Below are positions 8,888 through 18,651 of a stretch of DNA of 64,000 nt, piece after piece. The notes under the pieces were generated by a model. It saw only the letters and a program-made list of their open reading frames with translations, made no database searches and was not told the origin of the DNA. The stretch spans positions 1 to 64,000 of the forward strand of contig NZ_JAPZVN010000021.1 in NCBI RefSeq assembly GCF_027533845.1. The letters run 5' to 3'. Source of the DNA: Streptomyces sp. RPT161. GTDB taxonomy: Bacteria > Actinomycetota > Actinomycetes > Streptomycetales > Streptomycetaceae. Each line of letters begins with the position of its first letter. Position 1 is the stretch's first letter. The position numbers and the translations under genes were made by a program.

Positions 8888-9025
8888 CGGCACGGATCAC
8901 GCTGCGTCCACAGGTGGTTGCGGAGCGCCGCGCGATGAGGGAGGTTGTTCTCCGGACGCCGCCTCGGCGATGGTCGGGGCGGTGACCGCAGGACACCCAC
9001 GACGATCGCGAGGCGGTGCTTGGCC

Positions 9026-9592
9026 ATGGCGGTGAAGATCCTGCTCGTCACCGGTGACGCGGCGGAGTCCCTTGAGGTGCTCTACCCGTACCAGCGCCTG
9101 TGGGAGGAGGGCTACGACGTCAAGGTCGCGGCGCCGACGCGCAAGAAACTGCGCTTCGTCGTCCATGACTTCGAGGAGGGCTTCGACACCTACACCGAGA
9201 AGCCCGGATACACCTGGCCCGCCGATCTCGCCTTCGCGCAGGTGGATCCAGCCGACTTCGCCGCGCTGGTCATCCCCGGCGGCCGGGCGCCCGAGTACCT
9301 GCGCAACGACCCCGAACTCCAGCGGATCGTGCGGCACTTCTTCGAGGGCGACAAGCCGGTCGCCCAGATCTGCCACGGCCCCCTGATCTCCGCCGCCGCG
9401 GGCGTGCTGGGCGGTCGGCGCACCGCCGCCTATCCCGCGCTGGAGCCGGACGTCACGGCGGCCGGGGCGAGCTACGAGGACGGCGAGGCCGTGGTCGACG
9501 GAGTGCTGGTCTCCGCCCGTGCCTGGCCCGACCACCCGGCGTGGATCCGGGCGTTCATCGAGGTGCTGCGCACCAAGGCACCGACCGGCTGA
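9026..9592 (+). CDS. DJ-1/PfpI family protein
   Basis: A 188-residue protein of the DJ-1/PfpI class I glutamine-amidotransferase-like fold. It opens AVKILLVTGDAAESLEVLYP. The nucleophile elbow AQICHGP gives Cys116-His117, with a conserved glutamate in the GRAPEYLRND segment as in PfpI-type proteins. Family members act as intracellular proteases, glyoxalases/deglycases or stress hydratases; which applies here is not visible. The ATG at 9026 gives the normal family length; the upstream open frame is not conserved in character. A MarR gene follows on the same strand after about 90 bases. Confidence 0.85.
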   Translation: MAVKILLVTGDAAESLEVLYPYQRLWEEGYDVKVAAPTRKKLRFVVHDFEEGFDTYTEKPGYTWPADLAFAQVDPADFAALVIPGGRAPEYLRNDPELQRIVRHFFEGDKPVAQICHGPLISAAAGVLGGRRTAAYPALEPDVTAAGASYEDGEAVVDGVLVSARAWPDHPAWIRAFIEVLRTKAPTG

Positions 9593-9682
9593 CCCCTCCC
9601 CCGCCGCCCGGCGAGCTGCCGCGTTGGATGATGTACCGGTGGTGCGCGGGTGCGTGAGGTACGGCGGGAAGGGCGTGGGCAG

Positions 9683-10177
9683 GTGGCGGACGGTACGGGG
9701 ATCGCGACGGCCGAGCAGGCGGCGGACGACGCACGGGTGCTGGCGTTCGGCCGTCTGCTGGGGGCCGCGAACCGGCTGGAGTACATCCTGGGCCGCGCCA
9801 TCGAGGAGGAGTGCGGGATCAGCCATCTGATGTTCGAGGTGCTGCTGATCCTGGGCCGGGCCGGCGGCGCGGGGCTGCCGATGCGCCGCATCGCCCAGGA
9901 GCAGGTGCTGACCACCGGTGGGGCGACCCGTCTGGTGGACCGGATGGAGACGGCGGGTCTCGTGGCGAGGGAAGCGGCCGCGGACGACCGCCGGATGCAA
10001 CTGGTCCGGTTGACCCCGCCCGGCGAGCGGACCGCGGTGCGGGCGGCCCGGGTGCATGTGGCCAACATCGAGCGCTACTTCCTGGACCCGCTGCCGGCCG
10101 AGGATCGGGAGCGGTTCGCCGAGGATCTGCGGATCCTCAGCCACTCGGCCCGGGACATGCTGCCACGGCTGCGCTGA
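9683..10177 (+). CDS. MarR-family transcriptional regulator
   Basis: A 164-residue winged-helix regulator (175 if the GTG at 9650 is used). The core RIAQEQVLTTGGATRLVDRM is the MarR recognition-helix region, followed by the wing AADDRRMQLVRLTPPG. The GTG at 9683 is preferred because GGGAAGGG precedes it. Just after its stop lies a near-perfect palindrome in front of the DsbA-like gene, so the likely target is the downstream gene. MarR proteins usually release DNA on phenolic ligands or thiol oxidation. This one appears to have no cysteine apart from one in EECGISH, which could be a redox switch. Confidence 0.85.
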   Translation: MADGTGIATAEQAADDARVLAFGRLLGAANRLEYILGRAIEEECGISHLMFEVLLILGRAGGAGLPMRRIAQEQVLTTGGATRLVDRMETAGLVAREAAADDRRMQLVRLTPPGERTAVRAARVHVANIERYFLDPLPAEDRERFAEDLRILSHSARDMLPRLR

Positions 10178-10197
10178 ACCCTCGCCGCCCGGCGGAA

Positions 10198-10215
10198 TAC
10201 CTGACGCGTCAGATA
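10198..10215. promoter_or_regulatory. Palindromic operator before the DsbA-like gene
   Basis: CTGACGCGTCAG (10201-10212) is a perfect 12-bp palindrome, extended on both sides as TAC/ATA to an 18-bp near-palindrome. It lies 20 bases after the MarR stop and 44 bases before the DsbA-like start, overlapping a plausible -10 (GATACT). The size fits a MarR dimer. Confidence 0.6.
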
Positions 10216-10258
10216 CTGTTTCCGCAGGCGAAATGTCTCCCCCTGGAAGGCCCCCTCC

Positions 10259-10870
10259 GTGAAGCTCCTCTACGTCTTCGACGCCTACTGCGGCTGGTCC
10301 TACGGATTCGCCCCCACCCTGGCCGAGATCGCCCGCCGCCACCCGGAGCTGCCCGCCGAGGTGGTCTCCGGCGGACTGTTCACCGACGCCCGGCGGGTGC
10401 CGATCCGCGAGTTCGGCTATGTCCAGGGCTCGAACGCCAAGATCAGCGAGCTGACCGGGGTGCGCTTCGGCGACGCCTACCAGCGGCTGATCGCGGACGG
10501 CTCGTTCGTCATGGACTCCGAGGCCGCCGCGCTCGGCATGGCCGCGCTGCGCGCCGCCGCCCCCGACCGCGCCGTGGACCTGGCCGCCGCCATGCAGGAG
10601 GCGTTCTACCTTGACGGACTGAGCCTGTCGGACCCGGCGACGTACCGGAGGATCGCCGAAGCCGCCGGACTCGACGCGGAGGCCGTGGTCACCGCGCTGC
10701 GCTCACCCGCCACCCGGGCCGCCGCCGAGGCGGACTTCCGCCGCTCCCGTGAGCTGGGCGTCGACGGCTTCCCCACCCTGCTCGCCCTCGACGGGCAGCG
10801 AAGCGCGGTGCTGGCCCGCGGCCACGCCACCGCGGACCAGGTCGACCGGCTGCTGGCAGACATCCGCTGA
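10259..10870 (+). CDS. DsbA-family thioredoxin-fold protein with CxxS active site
   Basis: A 203-residue thioredoxin-fold protein of the cytosolic DsbA/FrnE-like group. The active-site region is AYCGWSYGFAPT: the usual CxxC is Cys11-Gly-Trp-Ser14, so the resolving cysteine is replaced by serine. The cis-proline loop is present as DGFPTLLAL. There is no signal peptide, so it is cytosolic. The monothiol site argues against disulphide formation and for glutathione- or mycothiol-linked, isomerase or transferase chemistry; this is inference. A GTG start with GGAAGG upstream. Its promoter carries a palindrome likely bound by the MarR protein encoded just before it. Confidence 0.8.
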   Translation: MKLLYVFDAYCGWSYGFAPTLAEIARRHPELPAEVVSGGLFTDARRVPIREFGYVQGSNAKISELTGVRFGDAYQRLIADGSFVMDSEAAALGMAALRAAAPDRAVDLAAAMQEAFYLDGLSLSDPATYRRIAEAAGLDAEAVVTALRSPATRAAAEADFRRSRELGVDGFPTLLALDGQRSAVLARGHATADQVDRLLADIR

Positions 10871-10903
10871 ATCGTTTCCGCGGCGGTCGTCGCGGCACCG
10901 CGC

Positions 10904-11815
10904 TCAGAACACCGAGCAGCCGGTGACCGTGGAGAAGTAGTCCAGCGCCACCGTGGCACCGACGGAGTTGCCCGCGGTGTCCAGGCCCGGACTCCAGGCA
11001 CACAGCGCGCCGACCGCCGGGATGATCGCGAGGATCGCGCCGCCCACCCCGCTCTTGCCGGGCAGGCCGACCCGGTAGGCGAAGTCGCCCGCCGCGTCAT
11101 AGGTGCCGCAGGTGAGCATCACCGCGTTGACCCGCTTGGCGTCGCTACGGGTGAGCAGCCGCGACCCGTCCGCCCGTAGGCCGTGCCGGGCCAGGAAGCC
11201 ACCGGCCAGCGCCAGGTCACGGCAGCTCGCGCGCAGCGCGCAGTGCGCGTAGTAGTGCTCAAGGACTGTCTCGACCGGGTTGACCAGGTTGCCGAAACTG
11301 GCGATGAAGTTGGCCAGCGCCGCGTTGCGCAGCCCCGTCTCCGACTCGGAGGCGGCCACCTCCGGGTCGGTGGCAATCGACGGGTTGCCCGCCTCGGCGC
11401 GCAGGAAGTCGCGCACCGCGCCGCTCGCGTCGCCGGTCAGGGTGTGCAGCACGTCGGTGACGACCAGGGCACCGGCGTTGATGAACGGGTTGCGCGGGAT
11501 GCCGTGCTCGGTCTCCAGCTGGATCAGCGAGTTGAAGGGGTTGCCGGACGGTTCCCGGCCCACCCGCTTCCACAGCCCGTCGCCGCCCTCCGCAAGGGCC
11601 AGCGCCAGGGTGAACAGCTTGGAGACGCTCTGTATGGAAAACGGCGTCTCATGATCGCCCACCCCGTGGAACTCCCCGTCGATCGTGGCGAGAGCCATCC
11701 CGAACGCCTGCGGGTCCACCGAGGCAAGCGCCGGAATGTAGTCGGCGACCCGCCCGTGGCCGAGCACCGGCCGGGCCGCCTCCATCGCGTCGTGCAGGAT
11801 CTGCTGGTAGTCCAT
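10904..11815 (-). CDS. glsA: Glutaminase (glsA type)
   Basis: A 303-residue glutaminase of the serine-dependent, penicillin-binding-like fold: L-glutamine plus water gives glutamate and ammonia in the cytosol. The catalytic SxxK motif is Ser63-Val-Ser-Lys66 in FSIQSVSKLF. Typical family blocks follow: GNPFNSLIQLE, PRNPFINAGALVV, VNAVMLTCGTYDAAGDFAYRVG and GLPGKSGVGGAI. The ATG at 11815 gives the standard length; a GTG four codons earlier is an alternative. It converges with the DsbA-like gene and lies downstream of an amino acid permease on the same strand, with a 357-base gap, so they may be transcribed separately. Confidence 0.92.
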   Translation of the reverse strand: MDYQQILHDAMEAARPVLGHGRVADYIPALASVDPQAFGMALATIDGEFHGVGDHETPFSIQSVSKLFTLALALAEGGDGLWKRVGREPSGNPFNSLIQLETEHGIPRNPFINAGALVVTDVLHTLTGDASGAVRDFLRAEAGNPSIATDPEVAASESETGLRNAALANFIASFGNLVNPVETVLEHYYAHCALRASCRDLALAGGFLARHGLRADGSRLLTRSDAKRVNAVMLTCGTYDAAGDFAYRVGLPGKSGVGGAILAIIPAVGALCAWSPGLDTAGNSVGATVALDYFSTVTGCSVF

Positions 11816-12172
11816 GGGGTGTTTCACCAGGCCATTGTCCCTGCCACACGCTCCGTGGGCGCACGCCGGGGGCGGCAGTCGGCGGGGGGTACGACCACCG
11901 GCCCTGCGCCGTTTCCCTTGACCGGTGCGGCCGTGCGGGTGACGCCGGGGGCGGCACGCGGGAGCCCCGGTCCGTGCCGTCACGGACCCTCGTTCCGCCA
12001 CCCGCCGTGACCACCGGCATCGACAGCCCGCGAGGCGGCGTGCCTCGGGCGCAGCACGGTCGGCCCGTGGCGCTCACGTGGAGCCGTGCTCGTCAACGCC
12101 GAGGACCGACCCTGCGCCCCGGACGCGACCGCGCGCCTCACCGCCCTTCCGTCAACTCCCGTGCCGGGGCGG
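11816..12172. other. Intergenic region between permease and glutaminase
   Basis: 357 bases without a convincing gene. An imperfect GC-rich hairpin (stem GAGGC/GCCTC extended by CCC/GGG with a bulge, about 12028-12049) lies past the permease stop and could terminate its transcript. The remainder presumably holds the glutaminase promoter; no clear -35/-10 pair is evident. Confidence 0.4.
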
Positions 12173-13612
12173 CTATTCGGCGTCCGCCACAATCGACCCC
12201 ACCCGCTCCCCCAGCGTCCGGTCCCGTGCGTTCAGCACCAGCGCGTACCCCACGGCCACCACGATGATCGCCGCGCTGATCAGCGGGAAGACGTTGTACG
12301 GCGCGGGCTGGCCGGGCTTGACGAGTTGGTAGAGGGGGTAGCCGATCGCGGCGACGCCCGCGAGGGGCAGGATCAGGTGCCGTACCGGCGAGAACAGCTC
12401 GGGGTGGTGGCGGCGGTAGTACACCGGGAGGGCCAGGTTGGCGACCAGCCAGGTGACCACGATGAGGATGGTGCCCAGGGTGGCCGACTGGCCGAAGTAG
12501 GTGACCGGGTCGATGTCCCAGCCCCAGCCGAAGGCCAGGCCGAGGGCGACCGCGAGATAGACCACGAAGCTCACCCAGGGGGTGCGGCCCCGCGCGGTGA
12601 CCTTGGCGACGACCGGCGGAAGCAGGCCCTCCCGGCCGGAGTTGAAGATCAGCCGGGACTGGGAGTTGGCCGCCGAGATCAGTGACCCGGTGATGGAGGT
12701 GAACCCCGCGAGGTAGGCGAGGAACGCACCGCCGCCGAGGATGCCCAACGCCACGTCGACGAACGGCACATCGGACTTGGCGAGGGCCGCTGTGTCGTAG
12801 TTGAAGCCGACCACCGTGACGTACGCGAACAGCAGATAGCTGACCGTCATCGCGGCGATGGACAGATAGATCGCCCGCGGCACCGCATGCCGCGGGTTGG
12901 TGGTCTCCTCCGCGAGCGCCGCCGAGTTCTCCCAGCCGACGAAGAGGAAGACGGCGAGTGGGAAGCCGAGCCCAAGTCCCTTGAAGCCACCGGCCAGTTG
13001 GCCGGGATCGAAGGGAGCCGTCGTCAGCTGCCCGCTGTGCCGGACCAGTACCCAGACGCTCACCAGCACCAGCAGCCCCATCTCGAAGGCGAACAGCGCA
13101 CCCGCCCACTTCGTGGAGACCGCGACGCCCTTGACCACCAGGGCGAAGGAGACCAGCGTCAGCAGGGCGGTGAACCACTGCCAGGCGATGTGCACCCCGG
13201 TGTAGTGCGCGATGATCGTCGCCGTCCAGCCGCCCGAGACGGCGACGACCGCGGAGACCGCGATGATGTAGCCGAGTGACACCACGATCGTGGTGGTGAT
13301 GGCGGCGACCGGACCGAAGGTCTTGCCGATGAACGTGATGAACGAGCCGGTGGACGGAATCGACCGGGAGAACTCGGCGAGGGTGTTGCCGAGCAGCGCG
13401 ACCACCACCGCCGCCGCCAGGATCGTCAGCGGCGCGGCCACCCCGGCGGTCTGCGCGATCAGCGCGAAGCCGAAGAAGAAGCTCATCGCCGGGCCGATGT
13501 TGGCCATGGTCGACGCGGTGATGTCGGCCAGCCCCAGCGCACCGCGGCGCAGGCGTTCCGGTTGGACCGACGGGGCGGCCCCGCCGCCCGCTCCGAACGC
13601 TGTGGTGTCCAC
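12173..13612 (-). CDS. APC-superfamily amino acid permease
   Basis: A 479-residue integral membrane transporter with about 12 hydrophobic segments. The first transmembrane segment has the family signature LADITASTMANIGPAMSFFF, and the loop GWENSAALAEET matches the APC substrate region. It is expected to import an amino acid or derivative by proton symport. The start is the GTG at 13612, set by AAGGAG six bases upstream. Neighbours are glutaminase downstream and 5-oxoprolinase divergently upstream, suggesting glutamine, glutamate, pyroglutamate or gamma-glutamyl compounds as cargo; this is inferred from context. Confidence 0.85.
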   Translation of the reverse strand: MDTTAFGAGGGAAPSVQPERLRRGALGLADITASTMANIGPAMSFFFGFALIAQTAGVAAPLTILAAAVVVALLGNTLAEFSRSIPSTGSFITFIGKTFGPVAAITTTIVVSLGYIIAVSAVVAVSGGWTATIIAHYTGVHIAWQWFTALLTLVSFALVVKGVAVSTKWAGALFAFEMGLLVLVSVWVLVRHSGQLTTAPFDPGQLAGGFKGLGLGFPLAVFLFVGWENSAALAEETTNPRHAVPRAIYLSIAAMTVSYLLFAYVTVVGFNYDTAALAKSDVPFVDVALGILGGGAFLAYLAGFTSITGSLISAANSQSRLIFNSGREGLLPPVVAKVTARGRTPWVSFVVYLAVALGLAFGWGWDIDPVTYFGQSATLGTILIVVTWLVANLALPVYYRRHHPELFSPVRHLILPLAGVAAIGYPLYQLVKPGQPAPYNVFPLISAAIIVVAVGYALVLNARDRTLGERVGSIVADAE

Positions 13613-13854
13613 GGCTGCTCCTTGTTCGAGGGACGCGGGACGCACCGGGCGCCTTGCCGGTGGCACGGTCCATGGGCGGGTGAAGGGGAGGGAGAGTGCC
13701 ACTGCCGCGCGAACGCCCCCAGCGAGCCGTGCGCGCCGTGCGCCTCACCGCCTGAATACCCACCGACCGGCCGGTTGTACCTGATGACCAGCTACGCGTA
13801 CCAAGGCGCACCGCGATCGTTTGCGCTGGATCACCGCGGGGAAGGGAAACCGGC

Positions 13855-16800
13855 GTGGCTGGTGCGGGCTGGCAGTTCTGGGTGGACCGCGGTGGCACGT
13901 TCACCGACATCGTCGCCCGCGGCCCGGACGGCCAGGTCACCACCCACAAGCTGCTGTCGGAGAACCCGGCCCGCTACCGCGATCCCGCCGTCGCCGGCAT
14001 CCGCGCACTGCTCGGACTCTCCCCGGACGATCCCGTTCCGGCGGACCGGGTGGACGCGGTGCGGATGGGGACGACGGTGGCGACCAACGCGCTGCTGGAG
14101 CGCAGGGGCGAGCGCACCGCTCTGGTGATCACCAGAGGGTTCGGAGACGCGCTACGCATCGGCTACCAGAACCGGCCGGAGATCTTCGCCCGCGAGATCG
14201 TGCTGCCCGAGCTGCTGTACGACCGGGTCATCGAAGCCGATGAACGGATCACCGCGGACGGTACGGTGCTGCGCGCCCCGGATCTCGACCGACTCGGCGA
14301 GGAGTTGCTGCGGGCGTACCGTGACGGCATCCGCGCGGTGGCGGTGGTGTGTCTGCACAGCCATCTGCACCCCGCGCACGAGCAGGCGATCGGCGAGCTG
14401 GCCGAGCGGATCGGTTTTCCCCAGGTGTCGCTGTCCAGCGAGGCGAGCCCGCTGATGAAGCTGGTGCCGCGCGGCGACACCGCGGTGGTGGACGCCTACC
14501 TGTCGCCGGTGCTCCAGCGTTACGTACGGCAGGTCGCGGACCAGATGCGGGGCGTGCGGCTGATGTTCATGCAGTCCAACGGCGGGCTGGCGGAGGCCGG
14601 GCACTTCCGGGGCAAGGACGCGATCCTGTCCGGACCGGCCGGAGGCATCGTCGGCATGGTCCGGATGTCGCAACAGGCCGGGTTCCACAAGGTGATCGGC
14701 TTCGACATGGGCGGCACGTCCACCGATGTGTCGCACTTCGCGGGCGAGTACGAGCGGGTCTTCAACACCCAGGTGGCCGGGGTACGGCTGCGCGCCCCGA
14801 TGCTGGCCATCCACACCGTGGCCGCCGGAGGCGGATCAGTACTGCACTTCGACGGCAGCCGCTACCGGGTCGGCCCGGACTCGGCGGGCGCCGACCCGGG
14901 GCCGTGCTGCTACCGCGGCGGCGGACCGTTGGCCGTCACCGACGCCAATGTGATGCTCGGCCGCGTCCAACCCGCCCACTTTCCCCAGGTGTTCGGGCCG
15001 GACGGCGACCAGCCGCTGGACGCGCGGCTGGTGCGGCGGCGGTTCACCGAGCTGGCCGCCGAGATCCGGAAGGCCACCGGTGACGACCGCTCGCCCGAGG
15101 AGGTCGCCGAGGGATACCTGCGGATCGCGGTGGCCAACATCGCCAACGCCGTCAAACGCATCTCCGTACAGCAGGGCCACGACGTCACCGAGTACGTGCT
15201 GACCACCTTCGGCGGAGCCGGAGGCCAGCACGCGTGTGCCGTCGCCGACTCGCTCGGCATCCGTACCGTGTTGGTGCCGCCGATGGCGGGGGTGCTGTCC
15301 GCGCTGGGCATCGGGCTTGCCGACACCACGGCGATGCGCCAGCAGTCGGTGGAGGTGCGGCTGGCGCCGGAGTCCATGGAGCGGGTGCGCTCGGTGGCCG
15401 AGGCCCTGGAGTCGGCGGCGCGCGGCGAGCTGCTGGACGAGGACGTACCGCGGGAGCGGATCCAGGTCACCCGGCGGGCCCATCTGCGTTACGACGGCAC
15501 CGACACCGCGGTACCGGTGGAGCTCGCCGAACCGGCCGAGATGATCGCCGAGTTCGAGGAGAACCACCGGTCCACCTACTCGTTCCTGATGGACCGTCCG
15601 GTCATCGTGGAGGCCCTCTCGGTCGAGGCGACCGGGCTCACCGAGCACCCCGACCTCGACCACCTCGGCACGTCCGGCGCGCCCGGGGAGCCCGCGGACA
15701 CCGGCACCGCCCGGATGTACACCGACGGCGCCTGGCGCGACGTACCGCTGCGGCGGCGGGAAGGGATGCGTCCCGGCGAGGCGGTGAGCGGACCGGCCGT
15801 CATCACCGAGGCCAACGCCACCACCGTGGTGGACGACGGATGGCGGGCGTCGGTGACCGGGGCCGGGCATCTGCTGGTGGAGCGGGAGCGGGCGCGCACC
15901 GAGGCGGAGCTGGGTACCGAGGCCGACCCGGTGATGCTGGAGATCTTCAACAACCTTTTCATGTCCATCGCCCAGCAGATGGGCGCACGGCTGGAGTCGA
16001 CGGCCCAGTCGGTCAACATCAAGGAGCGGCTGGACTTCTCCTGCGCCCTCTTCGATCCGGAGGGCAACCTCATCGCCAACGCACCACACATCCCGGTCCA
16101 CTTGGGCTCGATGGGCACCAGCGTCAAGGAGGTGCTCCGCCGTCGCGCCGGAACCATGAAGCCGGGCGACGCCTACGCCGTCAACGACCCCTACCACGGT
16201 GGCACGCACCTGCCGGACATCACCGTGGTGACCCCGGTCTTCGGCGACGGCGCCGACGGCGAGCAGCGGATCCTGTTCTTCGTCGCCTCCCGTGGCCACC
16301 ACGCGGAGATCGGCGGCATCACTCCGGGCTCGATGCCGGCCAACAGCCGCCGGATCGAGGAGGAGGGGGTGCTGTTCGACAACTGGCTGCTGGTGGAGAA
16401 CGGTCGGCTGCGCGAGGCGGAGACGCTGCGGCTGCTCAGCGAGGCGCCGTACCCGTCCCGCAACCCGGCCACCAACCTGGCCGACCTGCGCGCCCAGATC
16501 GCCGCCAACCACAAGGGAGTCGACGAGGTCGGGGCGATGATCCGGCACTTCGGTCTCGATGTGGTGCAGGCCTACATGCGTCACGTGCAGGACAACGCGG
16601 AGGAGGCGGTGCGCCGCGTCATCGACGCGCTGGACGACGGCGAGTACCGCTATGAGACGGACTCCGGCGCGGTGATCTCGGTACGGATCCGGGTGGACCG
16701 GCAACGGCGTTCGGCGACCGTGGACTTCACCGGTACCTCCGCACAGCTCGACACCAACTTCAACGCGCCGTCGTCGGTGGTGACGGCCGCGGTGCTGTAC

Positions 16801-17460
16801 GTCTTCCGCACGCTCGTCGCCGACGACATCCCGCTGAACGACGGCTGTCTGCGGCCGTTGCGCATCGTCATCCCCGAGGGCTCGATGCTGGCCCCACGGC
16901 ATCCCGCGGCGATCGTCGCCGGGAACGTGGAAACCTCACAGGCGATCACCGGCGCGCTGTACGCGGCGCTGGGTGTGCAGGCCGAGGGGTCGGGGACGAT
17001 GAACAACGTCTCCTTCGGCAACGAGCGCCACCAGTACTACGAGACCGTCGCATCCGGCTCGGGCGCCGGTGCCGGGTTCGACGGGGCGTCAGTGGTGCAG
17101 ACGCACATGACCAACTCCCGGCTGACCGATCCGGAGGTGCTGGAGTGGCGACTGCCGGTCCTGCTTGAGGAGTTCGCAGTCCGGCCGGGCAGTGGTGGTG
17201 CGGGCCGCTGGCGCGGCGGTGACGGGGCGGTGCGCCGGATCCGGTTCCGGGAGGCGATGACGGTGAGCACGCTGTCCGGCCACCGCCGGGTACCGCCGTA
17301 CGGGCTGGCCGGGGGTGCTCCGGGCGCGTTGGGCGCCAACCGGGTGGAGCGGTCGGACGGCACGGTCACCGCGATGGCTGGTTGCGACTCGGTGGACGTG
17401 CGGCCGGGTGACGTACTGGTGGTGGAGACGCCCGGTGGCGGCGGGTACGGCGCACCGTGA
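13855..17460 (+). CDS. 5-oxoprolinase, fused HyuA-HyuB type
   Basis: A 1,201-residue cytosolic protein carrying both hydantoinase/oxoprolinase subunits on one chain. The A part starts [17 protein letters not shown] (ATPase phosphate loop) with [14 protein letters not shown] near residue 282 (about 10-690). The B part starts about residue 690 ([17 protein letters not shown]) and includes [20 protein letters not shown] and the glycine-rich end [11 protein letters not shown]. Full-length fusions of this kind hydrolyse 5-oxo-L-proline to glutamate with ATP. Hydantoin hydrolysis is the alternative, but those enzymes are usually split. The GTG start has GGGGAAGGGA upstream. It is divergent from an amino acid permease and near glutaminase, which fits glutamate salvage. 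Confidence 0.88.
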   Translation: MAGAGWQFWVDRGGTFTDIVARGPDGQVTTHKLLSENPARYRDPAVAGIRALLGLSPDDPVPADRVDAVRMGTTVATNALLERRGERTALVITRGFGDALRIGYQNRPEIFAREIVLPELLYDRVIEADERITADGTVLRAPDLDRLGEELLRAYRDGIRAVAVVCLHSHLHPAHEQAIGELAERIGFPQVSLSSEASPLMKLVPRGDTAVVDAYLSPVLQRYVRQVADQMRGVRLMFMQSNGGLAEAGHFRGKDAILSGPAGGIVGMVRMSQQAGFHKVIGFDMGGTSTDVSHFAGEYERVFNTQVAGVRLRAPMLAIHTVAAGGGSVLHFDGSRYRVGPDSAGADPGPCCYRGGGPLAVTDANVMLGRVQPAHFPQVFGPDGDQPLDARLVRRRFTELAAEIRKATGDDRSPEEVAEGYLRIAVANIANAVKRISVQQGHDVTEYVLTTFGGAGGQHACAVADSLGIRTVLVPPMAGVLSALGIGLADTTAMRQQSVEVRLAPESMERVRSVAEALESAARGELLDEDVPRERIQVTRRAHLRYDGTDTAVPVELAEPAEMIAEFEENHRSTYSFLMDRPVIVEALSVEATGLTEHPDLDHLGTSGAPGEPADTGTARMYTDGAWRDVPLRRREGMRPGEAVSGPAVITEANATTVVDDGWRASVTGAGHLLVERERARTEAELGTEADPVMLEIFNNLFMSIAQQMGARLESTAQSVNIKERLDFSCALFDPEGNLIANAPHIPVHLGSMGTSVKEVLRRRAGTMKPGDAYAVNDPYHGGTHLPDITVVTPVFGDGADGEQRILFFVASRGHHAEIGGITPGSMPANSRRIEEEGVLFDNWLLVENGRLREAETLRLLSEAPYPSRNPATNLADLRAQIAANHKGVDEVGAMIRHFGLDVVQAYMRHVQDNAEEAVRRVIDALDDGEYRYETDSGAVISVRIRVDRQRRSATVDFTGTSAQLDTNFNAPSSVVTAAVLYVFRTLVADDIPLNDGCLRPLRIVIPEGSMLAPRHPAAIVAGNVETSQAITGALYAALGVQAEGSGTMNNVSFGNERHQYYETVASGSGAGAGFDGASVVQTHMTNSRLTDPEVLEWRLPVLLEEFAVRPGSGGAGRWRGGDGAVRRIRFREAMTVSTLSGHRRVPPYGLAGGAPGALGANRVERSDGTVTAMAGCDSVDVRPGDVLVVETPGGGGYGAP

Positions 17461-17484
17461 GCGGTTTCGCCATTTGCCTGAGCG

Positions 17485-17934
17485 TCAGCTCCACAGGTTG
17501 TACGTCATGGTCTGGGGGGTGTCCGCGGGCCTGGTGCCCGGGTAGGTCACGGTCAACCGGCCGTACTGCCATTCGCGGGACTTGCCGTTCCACTGCCGTG
17601 CCCGGTCCAGCCGTATCTGCGCCGGGTAGCTGTGGAACTTGCCCGCGGCGCAGTAGGGCTTGCAGTCGTTGACCACGTCCTGCCCAGTGGCGGTGGCGGC
17701 GTCCGGCCCCCACTGCGACCAGCGCAGATTGCTCAGGTAGTTGTTACCGTCGGCGCAGGCGATCAGGAACGACGCGGGGCGGACCTGTGCATGGAAGAAG
17801 CAGTCGACGACCACCCGGTTGGGTGATTGCGGTCGGGAGTTGGCGGACGCTGAAGCGGACGACGGGGCGGCGATCGCCGCGAGTGCCGTACCAGCACAGA
17901 CCAGGATTGCTGTCTTTGCCACACGACTTTGCAT
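17485..17934 (-). CDS. Secreted hypothetical protein
   Basis: A 149-residue protein with a clear Sec signal peptide (SRVAKTAILVCAGTALAAIA, cleavage near ASASA). The mature part has four cysteines, likely two disulphides, and Trp/Tyr-rich stretches such as LRWSQWGPDAATATGQD. The family is not identified by name, although the pattern is common among small secreted actinomycete proteins. It converges with the 5-oxoprolinase gene with 24 bases between stops. No enzyme motif is seen. Confidence 0.75.
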   Translation of the reverse strand: MQSRVAKTAILVCAGTALAAIAAPSSASASANSRPQSPNRVVVDCFFHAQVRPASFLIACADGNNYLSNLRWSQWGPDAATATGQDVVNDCKPYCAAGKFHSYPAQIRLDRARQWNGKSREWQYGRLTVTYPGTRPADTPQTMTYNLWS

Positions 17935-18071
17935 GTTCGCTCCTCAACCGCTCCGGCGGAGCTCGTAACGGCTGTTGCCTTGTCGACGCTACGTCCGGAT
18001 GGAGGGATGTACCACTCGTACGGGTCACAACTTCGCAACACGGTTAGGGCCCCGCCGCCGGGCCCGCGATG

Positions 18072-18245
18072 TCACATGCGGTGTCCGCCCACGTAGAACA
18101 GCAGCCATATGAATCCGGCGAACAGGTGGGTGGCGAAGACGTAGACGAAGACCCGCAGGAGCACCCCGCGTTCCTTGAAGCGCTCGCTTCCGGCGCCCGG
18201 ATCCCTGGGCAGCGGCCGGTCCTGACCTGCGATGTCGTCAGTCAC
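18072..18245 (-). CDS. Small single-span membrane protein, DUF6126-like
   Basis: A 57-residue protein with a charged N-terminal half and one hydrophobic segment (VFVYVFATHLFAGFIWLLFY, residues 32-51). The pattern resembles the small Streptomyces proteins called DUF6126; this identification is from memory. The GTG start overlaps the stop of the ArsR gene (GTGA), so translation is coupled. The pairing of a small membrane protein with a helix-turn-helix regulator suggests a shared stress or envelope function, unproven. Confidence 0.7.
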   Translation of the reverse strand: MTDDIAGQDRPLPRDPGAGSERFKERGVLLRVFVYVFATHLFAGFIWLLFYVGGHRM

Positions 18246-18601
18246 GAAGGCTCTCCACTCCGGCCGGCAGGCCCTCGCAGCTCGGCCAGCAGGCCCTGCT
18301 GCCCCGCCAGCATCTCGGTCAGGATCCGCCGCGCGGCGCCCATCAGCTCGGCCACGTCGCCGCCCGCCAGCTCGTACACCACGGTGGAGCCCTGGCGGGT
18401 GGCGGTCACGATCCCCGACCGGCGCAGCACGCCGAGCTGCTGCGAAAGGTTGGACGGCTCGACCTCGATCGCGGCCAGCAGGTCGCGGACCGGCATCGGG
18501 CCGTCCTGGAGCAGTTCCAGCACCCGGATGCGCACCGGATGTCCCAGCATCCGGAAGAACTCCGCCTTCGCCTGGTACAGCGGGACCCGCCCTCCGGACA
18601 C
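18242..18601 (-). CDS. ArsR-family transcriptional regulator
   Basis: A 119-residue winged-helix protein. The order FFRMLGHPVRIRVLELLQDG, then PSNLSQQLGVLRRSGIV (recognition helix) and TRQGSTVVYEL (wing) is the ArsR pattern. No cysteine or histidine metal site is visible, so the signal is probably not a metal. The GTG start has GGGAGGCGAG directly upstream. Its promoter region holds a 22-bp near-perfect palindrome at 18630-18651, likely its own operator. It is coupled to the downstream small membrane protein gene by a GTGA overlap. Confidence 0.85.
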   Translation of the reverse strand: MSGGRVPLYQAKAEFFRMLGHPVRIRVLELLQDGPMPVRDLLAAIEVEPSNLSQQLGVLRRSGIVTATRQGSTVVYELAGGDVAELMGAARRILTEMLAGQQGLLAELRGPAGRSGEPS

Positions 18602-18629
18602 CTCGCCTCCCGCCCTTGCCGTGACTCAC

Positions 18630-18651
18630 GAATTGAGGAATTCTTCAATTC
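18630..18651. promoter_or_regulatory. 22-bp near-perfect palindrome upstream of arsR-type gene
   Basis: The sequence is GAATTGA-G-GAATTC-T-TCAATTC, symmetric except for one G/T pair. It begins 29 bases before the ArsR start and overlaps the stop codon of the upstream 381-residue gene. Length and AT-rich core fit an autoregulatory ArsR operator. Confidence 0.65.

Noticed and set aside
14836-16902. 688-codon minus-strand frame inside the 5-oxoprolinase gene
   Set aside because: Composition is His/Arg/Gly-rich without domains, and the opposite strand encodes a continuous 1,201-residue enzyme.
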